Source: JBCDCE01 sp039182515 (GTDB lineage: Bacteria > Pseudomonadota > Alphaproteobacteria > Rhodobacterales > Rhodobacteraceae). From it: DNA of 42,621 nucleotides. A model generated the notes under the pieces. That model was not told the origin of the DNA and searched no databases. It was given only the letters and a program-made list of their open reading frames with translations. Below are positions 31,241-39,139 of the stretch, piece by piece. How positions within the stretch are numbered: the stretch's first letter is position 1; each line of letters starts with the position of its first letter. Location of the stretch: assembly GCA_039182515.1 (NCBI GenBank), contig JBCDCE010000032.1:1-42621 (forward strand), in the 5' to 3' direction. Made by a program: the position numbers and the translations under genes.

Positions 31241-32242
31241 ATGGCTGTTACTGTCGCTATCAATGGATTTGGCCGGATCGGGCGCAATGTTTTGCGCGCG
31301 ATCATCGAACAGGGCCGCACAGACATCGAAGTGGTTGCGATCAACGATCTTGGCTCAGTTGAGACCAATGCCCATCTTCTGAAGTTCGATTCCGTCCATG
31401 GTCGCTTTCCGGCACCCGTTACAGTGAAAGATACCAGTATCGACGTCGGCCGCGGCCCCATTGAGGTCACTGCAATACGCAACCCCGCGGATCTGCCTTG
31501 GGGCCATGTTGATATCGTGCTCGAATGCACGGGCATTTTCACATCCAAAGAGGCCTGCGCGGCCCACCTCGAAAACGGCTCCAAGCGCGTTTTGATCTCA
31601 GCGCCTGGCAAAAACGCAGACAAAACCATCGTCTACGGAGTCAACCACAACACGCTCACAGGCAAAGACATCGTCGTGTCCAATGCATCCTGCACAACAA
31701 ATTGCCTGGCCCCGGTGGTCAAAGTGCTCAACGATGAAATTGGCCTGGTCAAAGGCTTCATGACAACCGTGCACAGCTACACTGGCGATCAGCCCACGCT
31801 CGATACCATGCACAAAGATCTATACCGCGCCCGCGCCGCAGCCATGAACATGATCCCAACCTCTACAGGGGCTGCCAAAGCTGTGGGTCTTGTCTTGCCG
31901 GAGATGGACGGCAAGCTCGACGGTGTGGCCGTGCGTGTGCCAACGCCAAATGTCTCGCTTATCGACCTCACCTTTGAAGCGGCACGAGAGACATCTATTG
32001 AAGAGATCAACGCCATCATGAAAGCCGCCTCTGACGGGGCTCTGAAGGGTGTTCTGGGCATCACCGACGAAAAACTCGTCAGCCAAGATTTCAATCACGA
32101 TCCTCACAGCTCCATTTTCGCTACGGACCAAACCAAAGTGATGGCAGGCACGCTGTGCCGAGTGATGAGCTGGTATGACAACGAATGGGGATTTTCCAAC
32201 CGTATGGGCGACACAGCTGTCGCCATGGGCAAGCTGATTTAA
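31241..32242 (+). CDS. gap: Glyceraldehyde-3-phosphate dehydrogenase, copy 2 (NAD type)
   Basis: Type I GAPDH of 333 residues with INGFGRIGR, catalytic SCTTNCLAP (Cys151) and the classical NAD-selecting Asp36 (INDLG). It is clearly paralogous to gap1 over its whole length, but differs at cofactor-site positions (Asp36 versus Ala36; Thr-Met versus Arg-Arg before the HxDLYRARAAA block). This should be the glycolytic/general enzyme. The ATG at 31241 is chosen because family sequence begins there; the upstream open frame to 31217 adds eight residues only. A hairpin terminator follows at 32275. Confidence 0.96.
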   Translation: MAVTVAINGFGRIGRNVLRAIIEQGRTDIEVVAINDLGSVETNAHLLKFDSVHGRFPAPVTVKDTSIDVGRGPIEVTAIRNPADLPWGHVDIVLECTGIFTSKEACAAHLENGSKRVLISAPGKNADKTIVYGVNHNTLTGKDIVVSNASCTTNCLAPVVKVLNDEIGLVKGFMTTVHSYTGDQPTLDTMHKDLYRARAAAMNMIPTSTGAAKAVGLVLPEMDGKLDGVAVRVPTPNVSLIDLTFEAARETSIEEINAIMKAASDGALKGVLGITDEKLVSQDFNHDPHSSIFATDQTKVMAGTLCRVMSWYDNEWGFSNRMGDTAVAMGKLI

Positions 32243-32274
32243 ACGTCCTCAAAGTCTTCAATAACACATAGGGG

Positions 32275-32310
32275 CCGCGCGATTGACCATCGCGCGGTCG
32301 CTTTAATTTT
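32275..32310 (+). terminator. Terminator after gap2
   Basis: CCGCGCGAT (32275-32283), five-base loop, ATCGCGCGG (32289-32297): a perfect 9-bp stem followed by TCGCTTTAATTTT. Confidence 0.8.
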
Positions 32311-32374
32311 GGGAAAGACTTGGCCTCCAAATCGCTCAAAACGCCCGCTGCAACGCAGAAAATCCCTGCAACAT

Positions 32375-32416
32375 GCATACGTTAGGCATACGTACAGGCA
32401 TACGTTGCGCATACAG
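32375..32416. repeat. Array of four GCATACGT-type direct repeats
   Basis: GCATACGT begins at 32375, 32386 and 32398, and GCATACAG at 32409: spacings 11, 12 and 11 bases, about one helical turn. A fifth GCATAC is at 32534. They lie in the 354-base gap (32243-32596) between gap2 and the DUF1127-like gene, which otherwise holds the gap2 terminator and the second TATGTTAGCGGTAACG box. The role is unknown; a cooperative binding site is a reasonable guess. Confidence 0.6.
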
Positions 32417-32541
32417 GTATGTGCGGGCCTTTCTGCTTGCAGAGAAAGGTTCCAATTCCGCTTCCTTTCAGAGATTTAGCTTTGCAAATCACGCAAAGCG
32501 GCTTTTCCATTTCAGCAGTTTTCGCTGCACCGCAGCATACC

Positions 32542-32557
32542 TATGTTAGCGGTAACG
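32542..32557. promoter_or_regulatory. TATGTTAGCGGTAACG operator upstream of DUF1127-like gene
   Basis: Exact 16-base copy of the box before gap2, placed 40-55 bases before the ATG of the small gene at 32597. Coregulation with the gap genes is inferred. Confidence 0.6.
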
Positions 32558-32596
32558 CGGGACGTTGCGTACCCGTACAATTTTAGGAGACAAACC

Positions 32597-32749
32597 ATGA
32601 CTTCTTTATTCACCGTTTTGAAAAAACGCGCCGCCTACAATCGCACCAAAGAGGCGATCCGGTCTTTGCCGCTCGAAACCGCTTTAGATCTTGATATCTA
32701 TCCTGGCGACGCCGCAAAAATCGCCGCTCGCGCAGTCTACGGTCGTTAA
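32597..32749 (+). CDS. DUF1127-like small protein (50 residues)
   Basis: This 50-residue protein has a short N-terminal region (FTVLKKRAAYNRTKEAIRSL), then the pattern LDLDIYPGDAAKIAARAVYG. The second part corresponds to the C-terminal DIGI/L-x-R-x-DI block of DUF1127 proteins as they appear in Rhodobacterales. Such proteins bind RNA or influence small-RNA and stress pathways in some alphaproteobacteria. An AGGAGA ribosome-binding site is well spaced. The stop codon overlaps that of the convergent hydrolase gene (shared TTAA). Upstream are an operator shared with gap2 and a GCATACGT array. Confidence 0.78.
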   Translation: MTSLFTVLKKRAAYNRTKEAIRSLPLETALDLDIYPGDAAKIAARAVYGR

Positions 32750-33534
32750 AACTGCGCCAAAAAAGACCACAGAGCACGCTCATAATCGGGATCACAGACC
32801 AAACTCCAATGGCCCTCCCCTTCAAAGGTCTCAAAATGGGCGCTGCTCAAACGTCGCGCTAGGCGCTGACCTTGCTCAAAGGGGATCACAGTATCAGCCG
32901 TGCCGTGCATGACCAAAGTGGGCATCGAGATCTTGCCCATAACGGCGGCATTGTCCCAACGTTGAACACCAGGGACAAAACAGGCTGGAGCAAAGCTCTG
33001 CGCAGTCATGACCTCGCAGAGGCGAAAAAACGGAGCGGTTAAGACCATCCCGTCCGCCTCGCGAGCGCTCGCCACATGCATTGCCAGTCCAGACCCCAAT
33101 GAATAGCCGTGCAGTACAACTTTCTGTCCTGTCGACGCGATGTTCCGAACGACGTAGTCATAGGCCCGAAGCGCATCCGACTTTAGGACGTCTTCAGACG
33201 GTATTCCTGGCCGCCCAGCACCACCGCGATAATTCAACGCCACAACCGTCGCTCCGGTTTTCATTTGAACATTCAAAAGCGGAACAAAGGCGCGCAGGTT
33301 TCCGGCATTTCCCATAAAAAACAATATGATGGGTTTGTCCGATCGCCCTTTTCTAAAAGAGATCGACACGGGCACATCTGCGCCATCTAAGACGTGATGC
33401 TGCCACCCCGGCACCTCATAGGGCACCTTGTCAAACTGGTAGAGCAAGTAAGGATGCAGCCAAACAAGCGCGGACACATAGATCGCGTACAAGACGATGA
33501 GCCAAACTGCGGCGCGTCGCAAAAAGCGGATCAC
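32746..33534 (-). CDS. Membrane-anchored alpha/beta hydrolase (ABHD13/BEM46-like)
   Basis: The 262-residue protein has an N-terminal transmembrane helix (about residues 8-26) and an alpha/beta hydrolase core. The oxyanion region is FFMGNAGNL (72-80), the nucleophile elbow GYSLGSG holds Ser145, the acid is Asp214 in MHGTADTVIP, and His242 lies in GEGHWSL. All three catalytic residues are present. Substrates in this group are unknown; a lipid or peptide ester or a membrane thioester is possible. The start overlaps the coaD stop by four bases. Confidence 0.87.
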   Translation of the reverse strand: MIRFLRRAAVWLIVLYAIYVSALVWLHPYLLYQFDKVPYEVPGWQHHVLDGADVPVSISFRKGRSDKPIILFFMGNAGNLRAFVPLLNVQMKTGATVVALNYRGGAGRPGIPSEDVLKSDALRAYDYVVRNIASTGQKVVLHGYSLGSGLAMHVASAREADGMVLTAPFFRLCEVMTAQSFAPACFVPGVQRWDNAAVMGKISMPTLVMHGTADTVIPFEQGQRLARRLSSAHFETFEGEGHWSLVCDPDYERALWSFLAQF

Positions 33535-34025
33535 TTGGCGTTGCGCTCTTTCAAAGCTTGACGCACCGCAGGGGTGACAAATTTCGAGACATCACCGCCC
33601 AGCCGCGCGATCTCTTTAACGAGCTTTGACGCTATCGCTTGATGTTCGGCTTCTGCCATCAAAAAGACTGTCTCAATGCTGTCATCGAGTTGCCGGTTCA
33701 TGCCAACCATCTGATATTCATATTCAAAATCAGCCACAGCCCGGAGACCGCGCACGATGATTTGCGCGCCAACGTCGCGCGCGCAATCGATTAGCAAGTT
33801 CTCAAAGGGATGGGTTACGATCTCAATACCCGCGGCTTTAGCCAATTGAGTGGTTTCCGCTTCGACCATCGCAACCCGCTCTTCGAGAGAAAACAAAGGC
33901 CCCTTGTCGCGATTAATCGCAACACCAATAACCAAGCGATCCACCAAACGAGACGCCCGGGCGATGACATCGATATGCCCCAGAGTGATCGGATCGAAAG
34001 TTCCCGGGTATAGGCCAACGCGCAT
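33531..34025 (-). CDS. coaD: Phosphopantetheine adenylyltransferase
   Basis: This 164-residue nucleotidyltransferase makes dephospho-CoA from 4'-phosphopantetheine and ATP, the penultimate step of CoA synthesis. The N-terminus GLYPGTFDPITLGH has the TxGH nucleotide-binding motif at residues 14-17, and RGLRAVADFEYEYQM and the later ASKLVKEIARLGGDV are family-typical. The start at 34025 is set by AGGAGG upstream; the longer open frame to 34088 is not supported. It is translationally coupled to the downstream hydrolase. Confidence 0.97.
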   Translation of the reverse strand: MRVGLYPGTFDPITLGHIDVIARASRLVDRLVIGVAINRDKGPLFSLEERVAMVEAETTQLAKAAGIEIVTHPFENLLIDCARDVGAQIIVRGLRAVADFEYEYQMVGMNRQLDDSIETVFLMAEAEHQAIASKLVKEIARLGGDVSKFVTPAVRQALKERNAK

Positions 34026-34120
34026 AACGAGGTGCCTCCTAAAAAGCTCTGCAATTTGAGGCTCTTGGAGCATAGCTCTGCGTGCCATTCAAGCCCTTAG
34101 GCAACCACGCGACGCAGCGG

Positions 34121-34555
34121 CTAATGCCCCATGATCATCCCTTCAAGGGCCTCTTTTTCCACTTCAAGCTCTGACAATCGTGCTTTGACAACGTCTCCGA
34201 GCGAGATCAACCCAACCATTTTTCCGTCTTCCACCACTGGCATGTGGCGGAACCTGCGCGTCGTCATAGTGCTCATCACGCTCATGGCCGTATCCGAGAG
34301 AGCACAAACAATTGGATTGGGTGTCATGAGTTGATCAACTGCTTTGCTCAAACAAGCGGGACCCTGTTTTCCCAAAGCCCGGACGACATCGCGTTCGGAA
34401 AGAATGCCCTCCGCATGTTTGCCATCCTTACTCACAACAACCGTGCCTATGCCGTGCTCAGAAAGCACTTTAGCAGCTTGTGATACGCTCTCTCCCGGCG
34501 GAACGGTCAAAACGCCATCACTCGACTTTGAGGTCAGAATTTGTTGAACCAACAT
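34121..34555 (-). CDS. CBS-pair domain protein
   Basis: The 144-residue product consists of two CBS motifs. The first (about residues 10-62) ends GILSERDVVRAL and the second (about 75-130) reads MTPNPIVCALSDTAMSVMSTMTTRRF split over its strands and ends GLISLGDVVKARL. CBS pairs bind adenine nucleotides such as AMP, ATP or SAM and sense energy state. No catalytic or transport domain is attached, so it may be a free-standing sensor. AGGGAG lies before the ATG. It is followed by coaD after about 95 bases. Confidence 0.9.
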   Translation of the reverse strand: MLVQQILTSKSSDGVLTVPPGESVSQAAKVLSEHGIGTVVVSKDGKHAEGILSERDVVRALGKQGPACLSKAVDQLMTPNPIVCALSDTAMSVMSTMTTRRFRHMPVVEDGKMVGLISLGDVVKARLSELEVEKEALEGMIMGH

Positions 34556-34622
34556 AACAGAACTCCCTTGAATTTATGCGCTTGAATACACTGAGGGTCG
34601 GTCAAGGCAGGCCAATCTGTCA

Positions 34623-34678
34623 AGTTTGCCAGATTTGAGCGCTTCCCCAGTCCAACTGAAAAATTCGGCAAACTGCCG
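34623..34678. promoter_or_regulatory. Candidate operator pair upstream of mmsA
   Basis: AGTTTGCC (34623-34630) and its inverse GGCAAACT (34667-34674) flank 36 bases, and the second lies within the palindrome CGGCA-AAC-TGCCG (34666-34678). The pair is 57-112 bases before the mmsA ATG and could bind a regulator of valine catabolism. I do not recognise the regulator. Confidence 0.4.
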
Positions 34679-34734
34679 CTTTAATCTCGAAAATTGCGCG
34701 ATATGATGCGCCCAACTTAAAAGGAAGGCGCCTC

Positions 34735-36234
34735 ATGCAAGAAATCGGTCACTATTTGAGCGGCAACGAAACCCCTGGGCAATCAGGCCGCACAGCGCCC
34801 GTGATGAACCCCGCAACGGGCGAGGTTCAGGCGAATGTAGCGCTTGCCAGCACCGATGAAGTGAACAAGGCGGTTGAGATCGCTGCAGCGGCTCAGCCCG
34901 CTTGGGCGGCAACCAATCCACAGCGCCGCGCGCGCGTTTTGATGCGGTTTGTGGCACTCCTTGAGCGCGATATGGACAAGCTTGCCGAGGCCTTAAGCCG
35001 CGAGCACGGTAAAACGCTACCAGATGCCAAAGGCGATGTTCAGCGTGGGCTCGAAGTGGTCGAATACTGCATCGCAGCGCCCCAAATGCTCAAAGGTGAG
35101 TTCACCGACAGCGCAGGCCCCGGCATCGACATGTACTCCATGCGCCAAGCCCTTGGTGTTACTGCAGGAATCACGCCGTTCAACTTTCCAGCTATGATCC
35201 CAATGTGGATGTTTGCGCCTGCCATCGCGTGCGGCAATGCATTTGTCCTCAAACCCTCCGAGCGTGATCCGTCTGTTCCAATGATGCTCGCAGCCTTGAT
35301 GGAAGAAGCCGGCTTGCCAAAGGGCATCTTGCAAGTTGTGAATGGCGACAAAGAAGCGGTGGACGCGCTTTTGCACAATGAAACGGTGCAATCCATTGGC
35401 TTTGTAGGATCCACACCTATTGCCGAGTACATCTACGCCACAGGCTGCGCCAACGGCAAACGGGTGCAGTGTTTTGGCGGCGCAAAGAACCACATGATCA
35501 TCATGCCGGATGCGGATCTTGATCAAGCGGCTGACGCGCTGGTAGGTGCGGGATACGGTGCTGCGGGCGAGCGCTGCATGGCGATCTCAGTTGCCGTACC
35601 CGTGGGAGAAGAGACAGCCGACAGGCTTATCGAAAAACTGGTCCCTCGTATCGAAAAGCTCAAGGTTGGCCCCTACACAGCTGGCAATGATGTGGACTAC
35701 GGCCCCGTAGTGACAGCCGCGGCGAAGGCCAACATCGAGCGCTTAGTCCAAACGGGCATCGATCAAGGCGCGGAGCTTGTGGTTGATGGGCGCGATTTCA
35801 ATTTGCAGGGCTATGAAGACGGCTTCTTTGTAGGCGCGCATCTTTTTGACCGCGTCACACCTGATATGGACATCTATACCACCGAAATCTTCGGGCCTGT
35901 GCTCAGCACCGTGCGCGCCAAGACTTATGAAGAAGCCATTGGTCTCGCGATGGACCACGAATACGGCAACGGCACAGCGATCTTTACCCGCGACGGCGAT
36001 ACAGCCCGCGACTTTGCCAACCGCATCAACATCGGCATGGTGGGCATTAACGTGCCAATCCCGGTACCGCTTGCCTATCATACCTTTGGCGGCTGGAAGA
36101 AATCTGTCTTTGGAGATCTCAACCAGCACGGGCCCGATGCGTTTAAGTTCTACACGCGCACCAAAACCATCACAGCGCGCTGGCCGTCGGGCATTAAAGA
36201 GGGTGGCGAATTCTCTATTCCTGTTATGGAGTAG
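34735..36234 (+). CDS. mmsA: CoA-acylating methylmalonate-semialdehyde dehydrogenase
   Basis: This 499-residue aldehyde dehydrogenase converts methylmalonate semialdehyde plus CoA and NAD to propionyl-CoA and CO2, the last step of valine degradation. Catalytic Cys281 lies in GAAGERCMAIS, the family-specific form of the ALDH active site. The NAD-binding and Asn region is seen in GITPFNFPAMIPMWM (about residues 142-156). The operon context (acyl-CoA dehydrogenase, 3-hydroxyisobutyryl-CoA hydrolase, MmsB) supports the call. AAGGAAGG precedes the ATG. Its TAG shares the last base with the GTG of the next gene. Confidence 0.96.
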   Translation: MQEIGHYLSGNETPGQSGRTAPVMNPATGEVQANVALASTDEVNKAVEIAAAAQPAWAATNPQRRARVLMRFVALLERDMDKLAEALSREHGKTLPDAKGDVQRGLEVVEYCIAAPQMLKGEFTDSAGPGIDMYSMRQALGVTAGITPFNFPAMIPMWMFAPAIACGNAFVLKPSERDPSVPMMLAALMEEAGLPKGILQVVNGDKEAVDALLHNETVQSIGFVGSTPIAEYIYATGCANGKRVQCFGGAKNHMIIMPDADLDQAADALVGAGYGAAGERCMAISVAVPVGEETADRLIEKLVPRIEKLKVGPYTAGNDVDYGPVVTAAAKANIERLVQTGIDQGAELVVDGRDFNLQGYEDGFFVGAHLFDRVTPDMDIYTTEIFGPVLSTVRAKTYEEAIGLAMDHEYGNGTAIFTRDGDTARDFANRINIGMVGINVPIPVPLAYHTFGGWKKSVFGDLNQHGPDAFKFYTRTKTITARWPSGIKEGGEFSIPVME

Positions 36235-36890
36235 TGACCAAGGAGACCGATCTCTATGCGCCCATAAAAGCCCTGTTTGAAGAACAGGGCTACGAGGTGA
36301 AATCTGAGATCGGCGCTTTGGATGTGATGGCCATTCACCCGGCCGCACCCGACGATCCAGTGGTGGTCGAACTCAAAACAACCTTTGCTCTGGCGCTTTT
36401 TCACCAAGCGATTGCGCGCCAGAAGCTCACCGATTGGGTTTATGTTGCCGTACCACGCAAACCAGGCAAAGCCTTCCAATCCGGGCTGAAATCCAACCTC
36501 GCGCTTTGCCGCAGACTTGGAATTGGGTTGATCACAGTGCGCTTGAAGGACGGTCATACGGAAATTCACGCCGATCCAGGGCCCTATGCCCCGCGCAAAT
36601 CGAAATCCCTAAAAGCCCGCCTATTGCGCGAATTTGCCAAACGACAAGGTGATCCGAACTCAGGCGGCGCAACGCGCACTGGGTTGGTGACAGCCTACCG
36701 TCAAGACGCCATGAAGCTCCGCGATCATCTCGCTGAACATGGAGCCTGCAAGGGAGCAGACGTCGCACGCGCCACAGGCGTTACCCGCGCCACCACAATC
36801 ATGCGCGACGATCATTACGGCTGGTTTGAGAAGGTATCTTTGGGGGTCTATGATTTGCGAGCACAGGCTGCTGCGCCAGAAAAAACTTGA
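36234..36890 (+). CDS. DUF2161-type protein with PD-(D/E)XK nuclease-like core
   Basis: The 218-residue product starts with GTG, overlapping the mmsA stop by one base. The N-terminal domain has the arrangement of PD-(D/E)XK nucleases: a helix YAPIKALFEEQGYEV, then Asp30 in ALDVMA, then VVVELKTT (Glu and Lys separated by one residue) at about residues 44-51. The C-terminal part contains DAMKLRDHLAEHGACKGADVARATGVTRATTIM, interrupted here by function: a winged-helix-like DNA-binding region. It fits the DUF2161 family (annotated in databases as a putative phosphodiesterase). Its biological role is unknown and its place inside a valine-catabolism operon is unexplained. Confidence 0.78.
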   Translation: MTKETDLYAPIKALFEEQGYEVKSEIGALDVMAIHPAAPDDPVVVELKTTFALALFHQAIARQKLTDWVYVAVPRKPGKAFQSGLKSNLALCRRLGIGLITVRLKDGHTEIHADPGPYAPRKSKSLKARLLREFAKRQGDPNSGGATRTGLVTAYRQDAMKLRDHLAEHGACKGADVARATGVTRATTIMRDDHYGWFEKVSLGVYDLRAQAAAPEKT

Positions 36891-36949
36891 AGCACCCGAA
36901 TTTCCTCAGCAAGAATAGAACATCTGTTTAATTCATTCGGAGAATGAAC

Positions 36950-38086
36950 ATGGACTTCGCCCTCTCACAAGATCAAAGCGCCATTTTCGACATGGCACAG
37001 GCTTTTGGCGCCGAACATATCGCGCCTTACGCTTTGGCTTGGGAAAAGGATGGAACCATTCCCAAAGCGCTTTGGCCTAAACTCGCAGAGCTTGGTTTTG
37101 GTGGCCTTTATGTGAGCGAAGAACATGGCGGCTCAGGCCTGTCTAGGCTCGATGCGACATTGGTTTTTGAAGCTCTATCAATGGCTTGCCCCTCTGTGGC
37201 TGCATTTTTGTCGATCCACAATATGTGTGCCAAAATGGTGGAGAGCTTTGGTACCGCCGAACTGCAAGATCGTTATTTGCCCTCAATGATCTCGATGGAG
37301 CGGTTCTTTTCCTATTGCCTCACCGAGCCCGGATCCGGCTCCGATGCCGCGGCCCTGAAAACCAAAGCGACCCGCACAAACGAAGGATACCGCGTGAGCG
37401 GCACCAAGGCTTTTATCTCAGGCGGTGGCTATTCAGACAGCTATATCGTCATGGCCCGCACTGGAGACGACGGCCCCAAAGGCATCAGCGCGCTTGTGAT
37501 CGACGACGGCAGTGAGGGGCTGAGCTTTGGAGGCCTGGAAGAAAAAATGGGCTGGAGGGCGCAACCCACACGGCAAGTTCAACTCGACGACTGCCCTGTT
37601 CCAAGCGAAAACCTTCTCGGTGAAGAAGGCAAAGGCTTTTCTTACGCGATGGCAGGCCTCGACGGAGGTCGGCTCAACATCGCGGCCTGCTCGCTCGGCG
37701 CGGCTCAATCCGCCCTCGCCCAAACCCTGGGCTATATGCAAGAACGCAAAGCCTTCGGATCAGCTTTAACCGATTTCCAAGCTCTACAGTTCCGCCTAGC
37801 AGACATGCAGATAGAGCTCGAAGCCGCGCGCGTGTTCTTGCGCCAAGCCGCTTGGTCTTTGGATACCGGCAAGCCCGACGCCACACAACGCTGCGCCATG
37901 GCCAAAAAGTTTGTCACCGAAGCTGGGAGCCGAATTTCGGATCAATGCCTGCAACTGCACGGAGGCTACGGCTATCTTGCGGACTACGGCATCGAAAAGA
38001 TCGTACGCGATCTGCGCGTGCACCAAATTTTGGAAGGCACAAATGAGATCATGCGACTGATTGTGGCCCGGCCGATGGTGGCCTAG
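36950..38086 (+). CDS. Acyl-CoA dehydrogenase, probably isobutyryl-CoA dehydrogenase
   Basis: The 378-residue flavoprotein oxidises a short branched acyl-CoA to the enoyl-CoA. Seen: the FAD/substrate motif YCLTEPGSGSDAAALKTKA (about residues 124-142), the second signature DQCLQLHGGYGYL and the catalytic Glu362 in QILEGTNEIMR. Neighbouring mms genes point to isobutyryl-CoA as substrate, giving methacrylyl-CoA. Start at 36950 is chosen because GGAGA is correctly spaced to it and only two bases from the earlier ATG at 36944. About 50 bases separate it from the DUF2161 gene. Confidence 0.93.
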   Translation: MDFALSQDQSAIFDMAQAFGAEHIAPYALAWEKDGTIPKALWPKLAELGFGGLYVSEEHGGSGLSRLDATLVFEALSMACPSVAAFLSIHNMCAKMVESFGTAELQDRYLPSMISMERFFSYCLTEPGSGSDAAALKTKATRTNEGYRVSGTKAFISGGGYSDSYIVMARTGDDGPKGISALVIDDGSEGLSFGGLEEKMGWRAQPTRQVQLDDCPVPSENLLGEEGKGFSYAMAGLDGGRLNIAACSLGAAQSALAQTLGYMQERKAFGSALTDFQALQFRLADMQIELEAARVFLRQAAWSLDTGKPDATQRCAMAKKFVTEAGSRISDQCLQLHGGYGYLADYGIEKIVRDLRVHQILEGTNEIMRLIVARPMVA

Positions 38087-38095
38087 AACCTCAAC

Positions 38096-39139
38096 ATGGA
38101 TTTGATTGTAAAACGCACCGGCCGCACGGGCCATATCACTTTAAATCGCCCGCAAGCACTCAATGCACTCACTTGGGAGATGTGTTTAGAGATCGAGAAA
38201 ACACTTGATCTGTGGGCGAGTTACGATGCTGTCACCAATGTGATCTTTGACGCAGCAGGTGACAAAGCTTTTTGCGCGGGCGGTGACATTGTCGAAATGT
38301 ACGAAACCGGGCTGCGCAAAGACTACGCCTACGGGCGCAGGTTTTGGCGAGACGAATACCGACTCAATGCAAAGATCTTTGAGTACCCCAAGCCCGTGAT
38401 CTCTTTCCTTCAAGGCTTCACGATGGGCGGCGGCGTCGGCATCGGGTGTCATGGAACCCATAGAATTGTGGGGGAAACGAGCCAAATCGCAATGCCAGAA
38501 GTGAGCATTGGCTTGATCCCAGACGTTGGAGGCTCTTTGATGTTGGCCCTCGCACCAGGACGTTTGGGCGAGTACCTAGGGACAACGGCACACAGAATGT
38601 CGGGACCAGATGCCATTTATGCAGGCTTTGCGGATCACTTTATGCCCGAGGCCGAATGGGACGATGTCAAAACCGCTCTGAATGACGGCACGGATCCCGA
38701 CGAACTTTTTGGCCCTTATGCACCTCCAAATACGCCCAGCGACCTTGAAGCCATGCAAGCCGATATCGACCGGCACTTCGGAGGAGAAACCCTCAGTGAT
38801 ATCCTGCGCAGCCTAAACGCAGAGCCAAGCGATTTCACTCAGGAGGCCATTAAGCGCTTATCGCGCAACGCGCCCTTGTCGATGGCCTGCGCCGTAGAAT
38901 TGATCCATCGGTTGCGCCCTCCCAAAAGCATCAGACAAGCCTTGGAGCTGGAGTACCGCTTTACGCACCGCGCCATGGAAGATGGCGATTTTCTCGAAGG
39001 CATCCGGGCCGCCGTGATCGATAAAGACCGCGCGCCAAAGTGGAAACACAGTATGGAAGCTGTGCCCTTCCCCGCTGTTTCGAAAATGCTGCAACCCTTG
39101 GGCGCAGAGGCTTTGCTTTTTGAGGAGGCACCATCGTGA
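38096..39139 (+). CDS. 3-hydroxyisobutyryl-CoA hydrolase (crotonase family)
   Basis: The protein has 347 residues, about 90 more than a plain enoyl-CoA hydratase, as expected for 3-hydroxyisobutyryl-CoA hydrolase. The crotonase blocks are FCAGGDIVEMYE (about 59-70), GFTMGGGVGIGCHGTHRI (107-124) and MPEVSIGLIPDVGGS (133-147), with catalytic Glu and Asp. It would release free 3-hydroxyisobutyrate from the CoA ester in valine degradation. It starts nine bases after the dehydrogenase and overlaps mmsB by four bases. Confidence 0.92.
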   Translation: MDLIVKRTGRTGHITLNRPQALNALTWEMCLEIEKTLDLWASYDAVTNVIFDAAGDKAFCAGGDIVEMYETGLRKDYAYGRRFWRDEYRLNAKIFEYPKPVISFLQGFTMGGGVGIGCHGTHRIVGETSQIAMPEVSIGLIPDVGGSLMLALAPGRLGEYLGTTAHRMSGPDAIYAGFADHFMPEAEWDDVKTALNDGTDPDELFGPYAPPNTPSDLEAMQADIDRHFGGETLSDILRSLNAEPSDFTQEAIKRLSRNAPLSMACAVELIHRLRPPKSIRQALELEYRFTHRAMEDGDFLEGIRAAVIDKDRAPKWKHSMEAVPFPAVSKMLQPLGAEALLFEEAPS

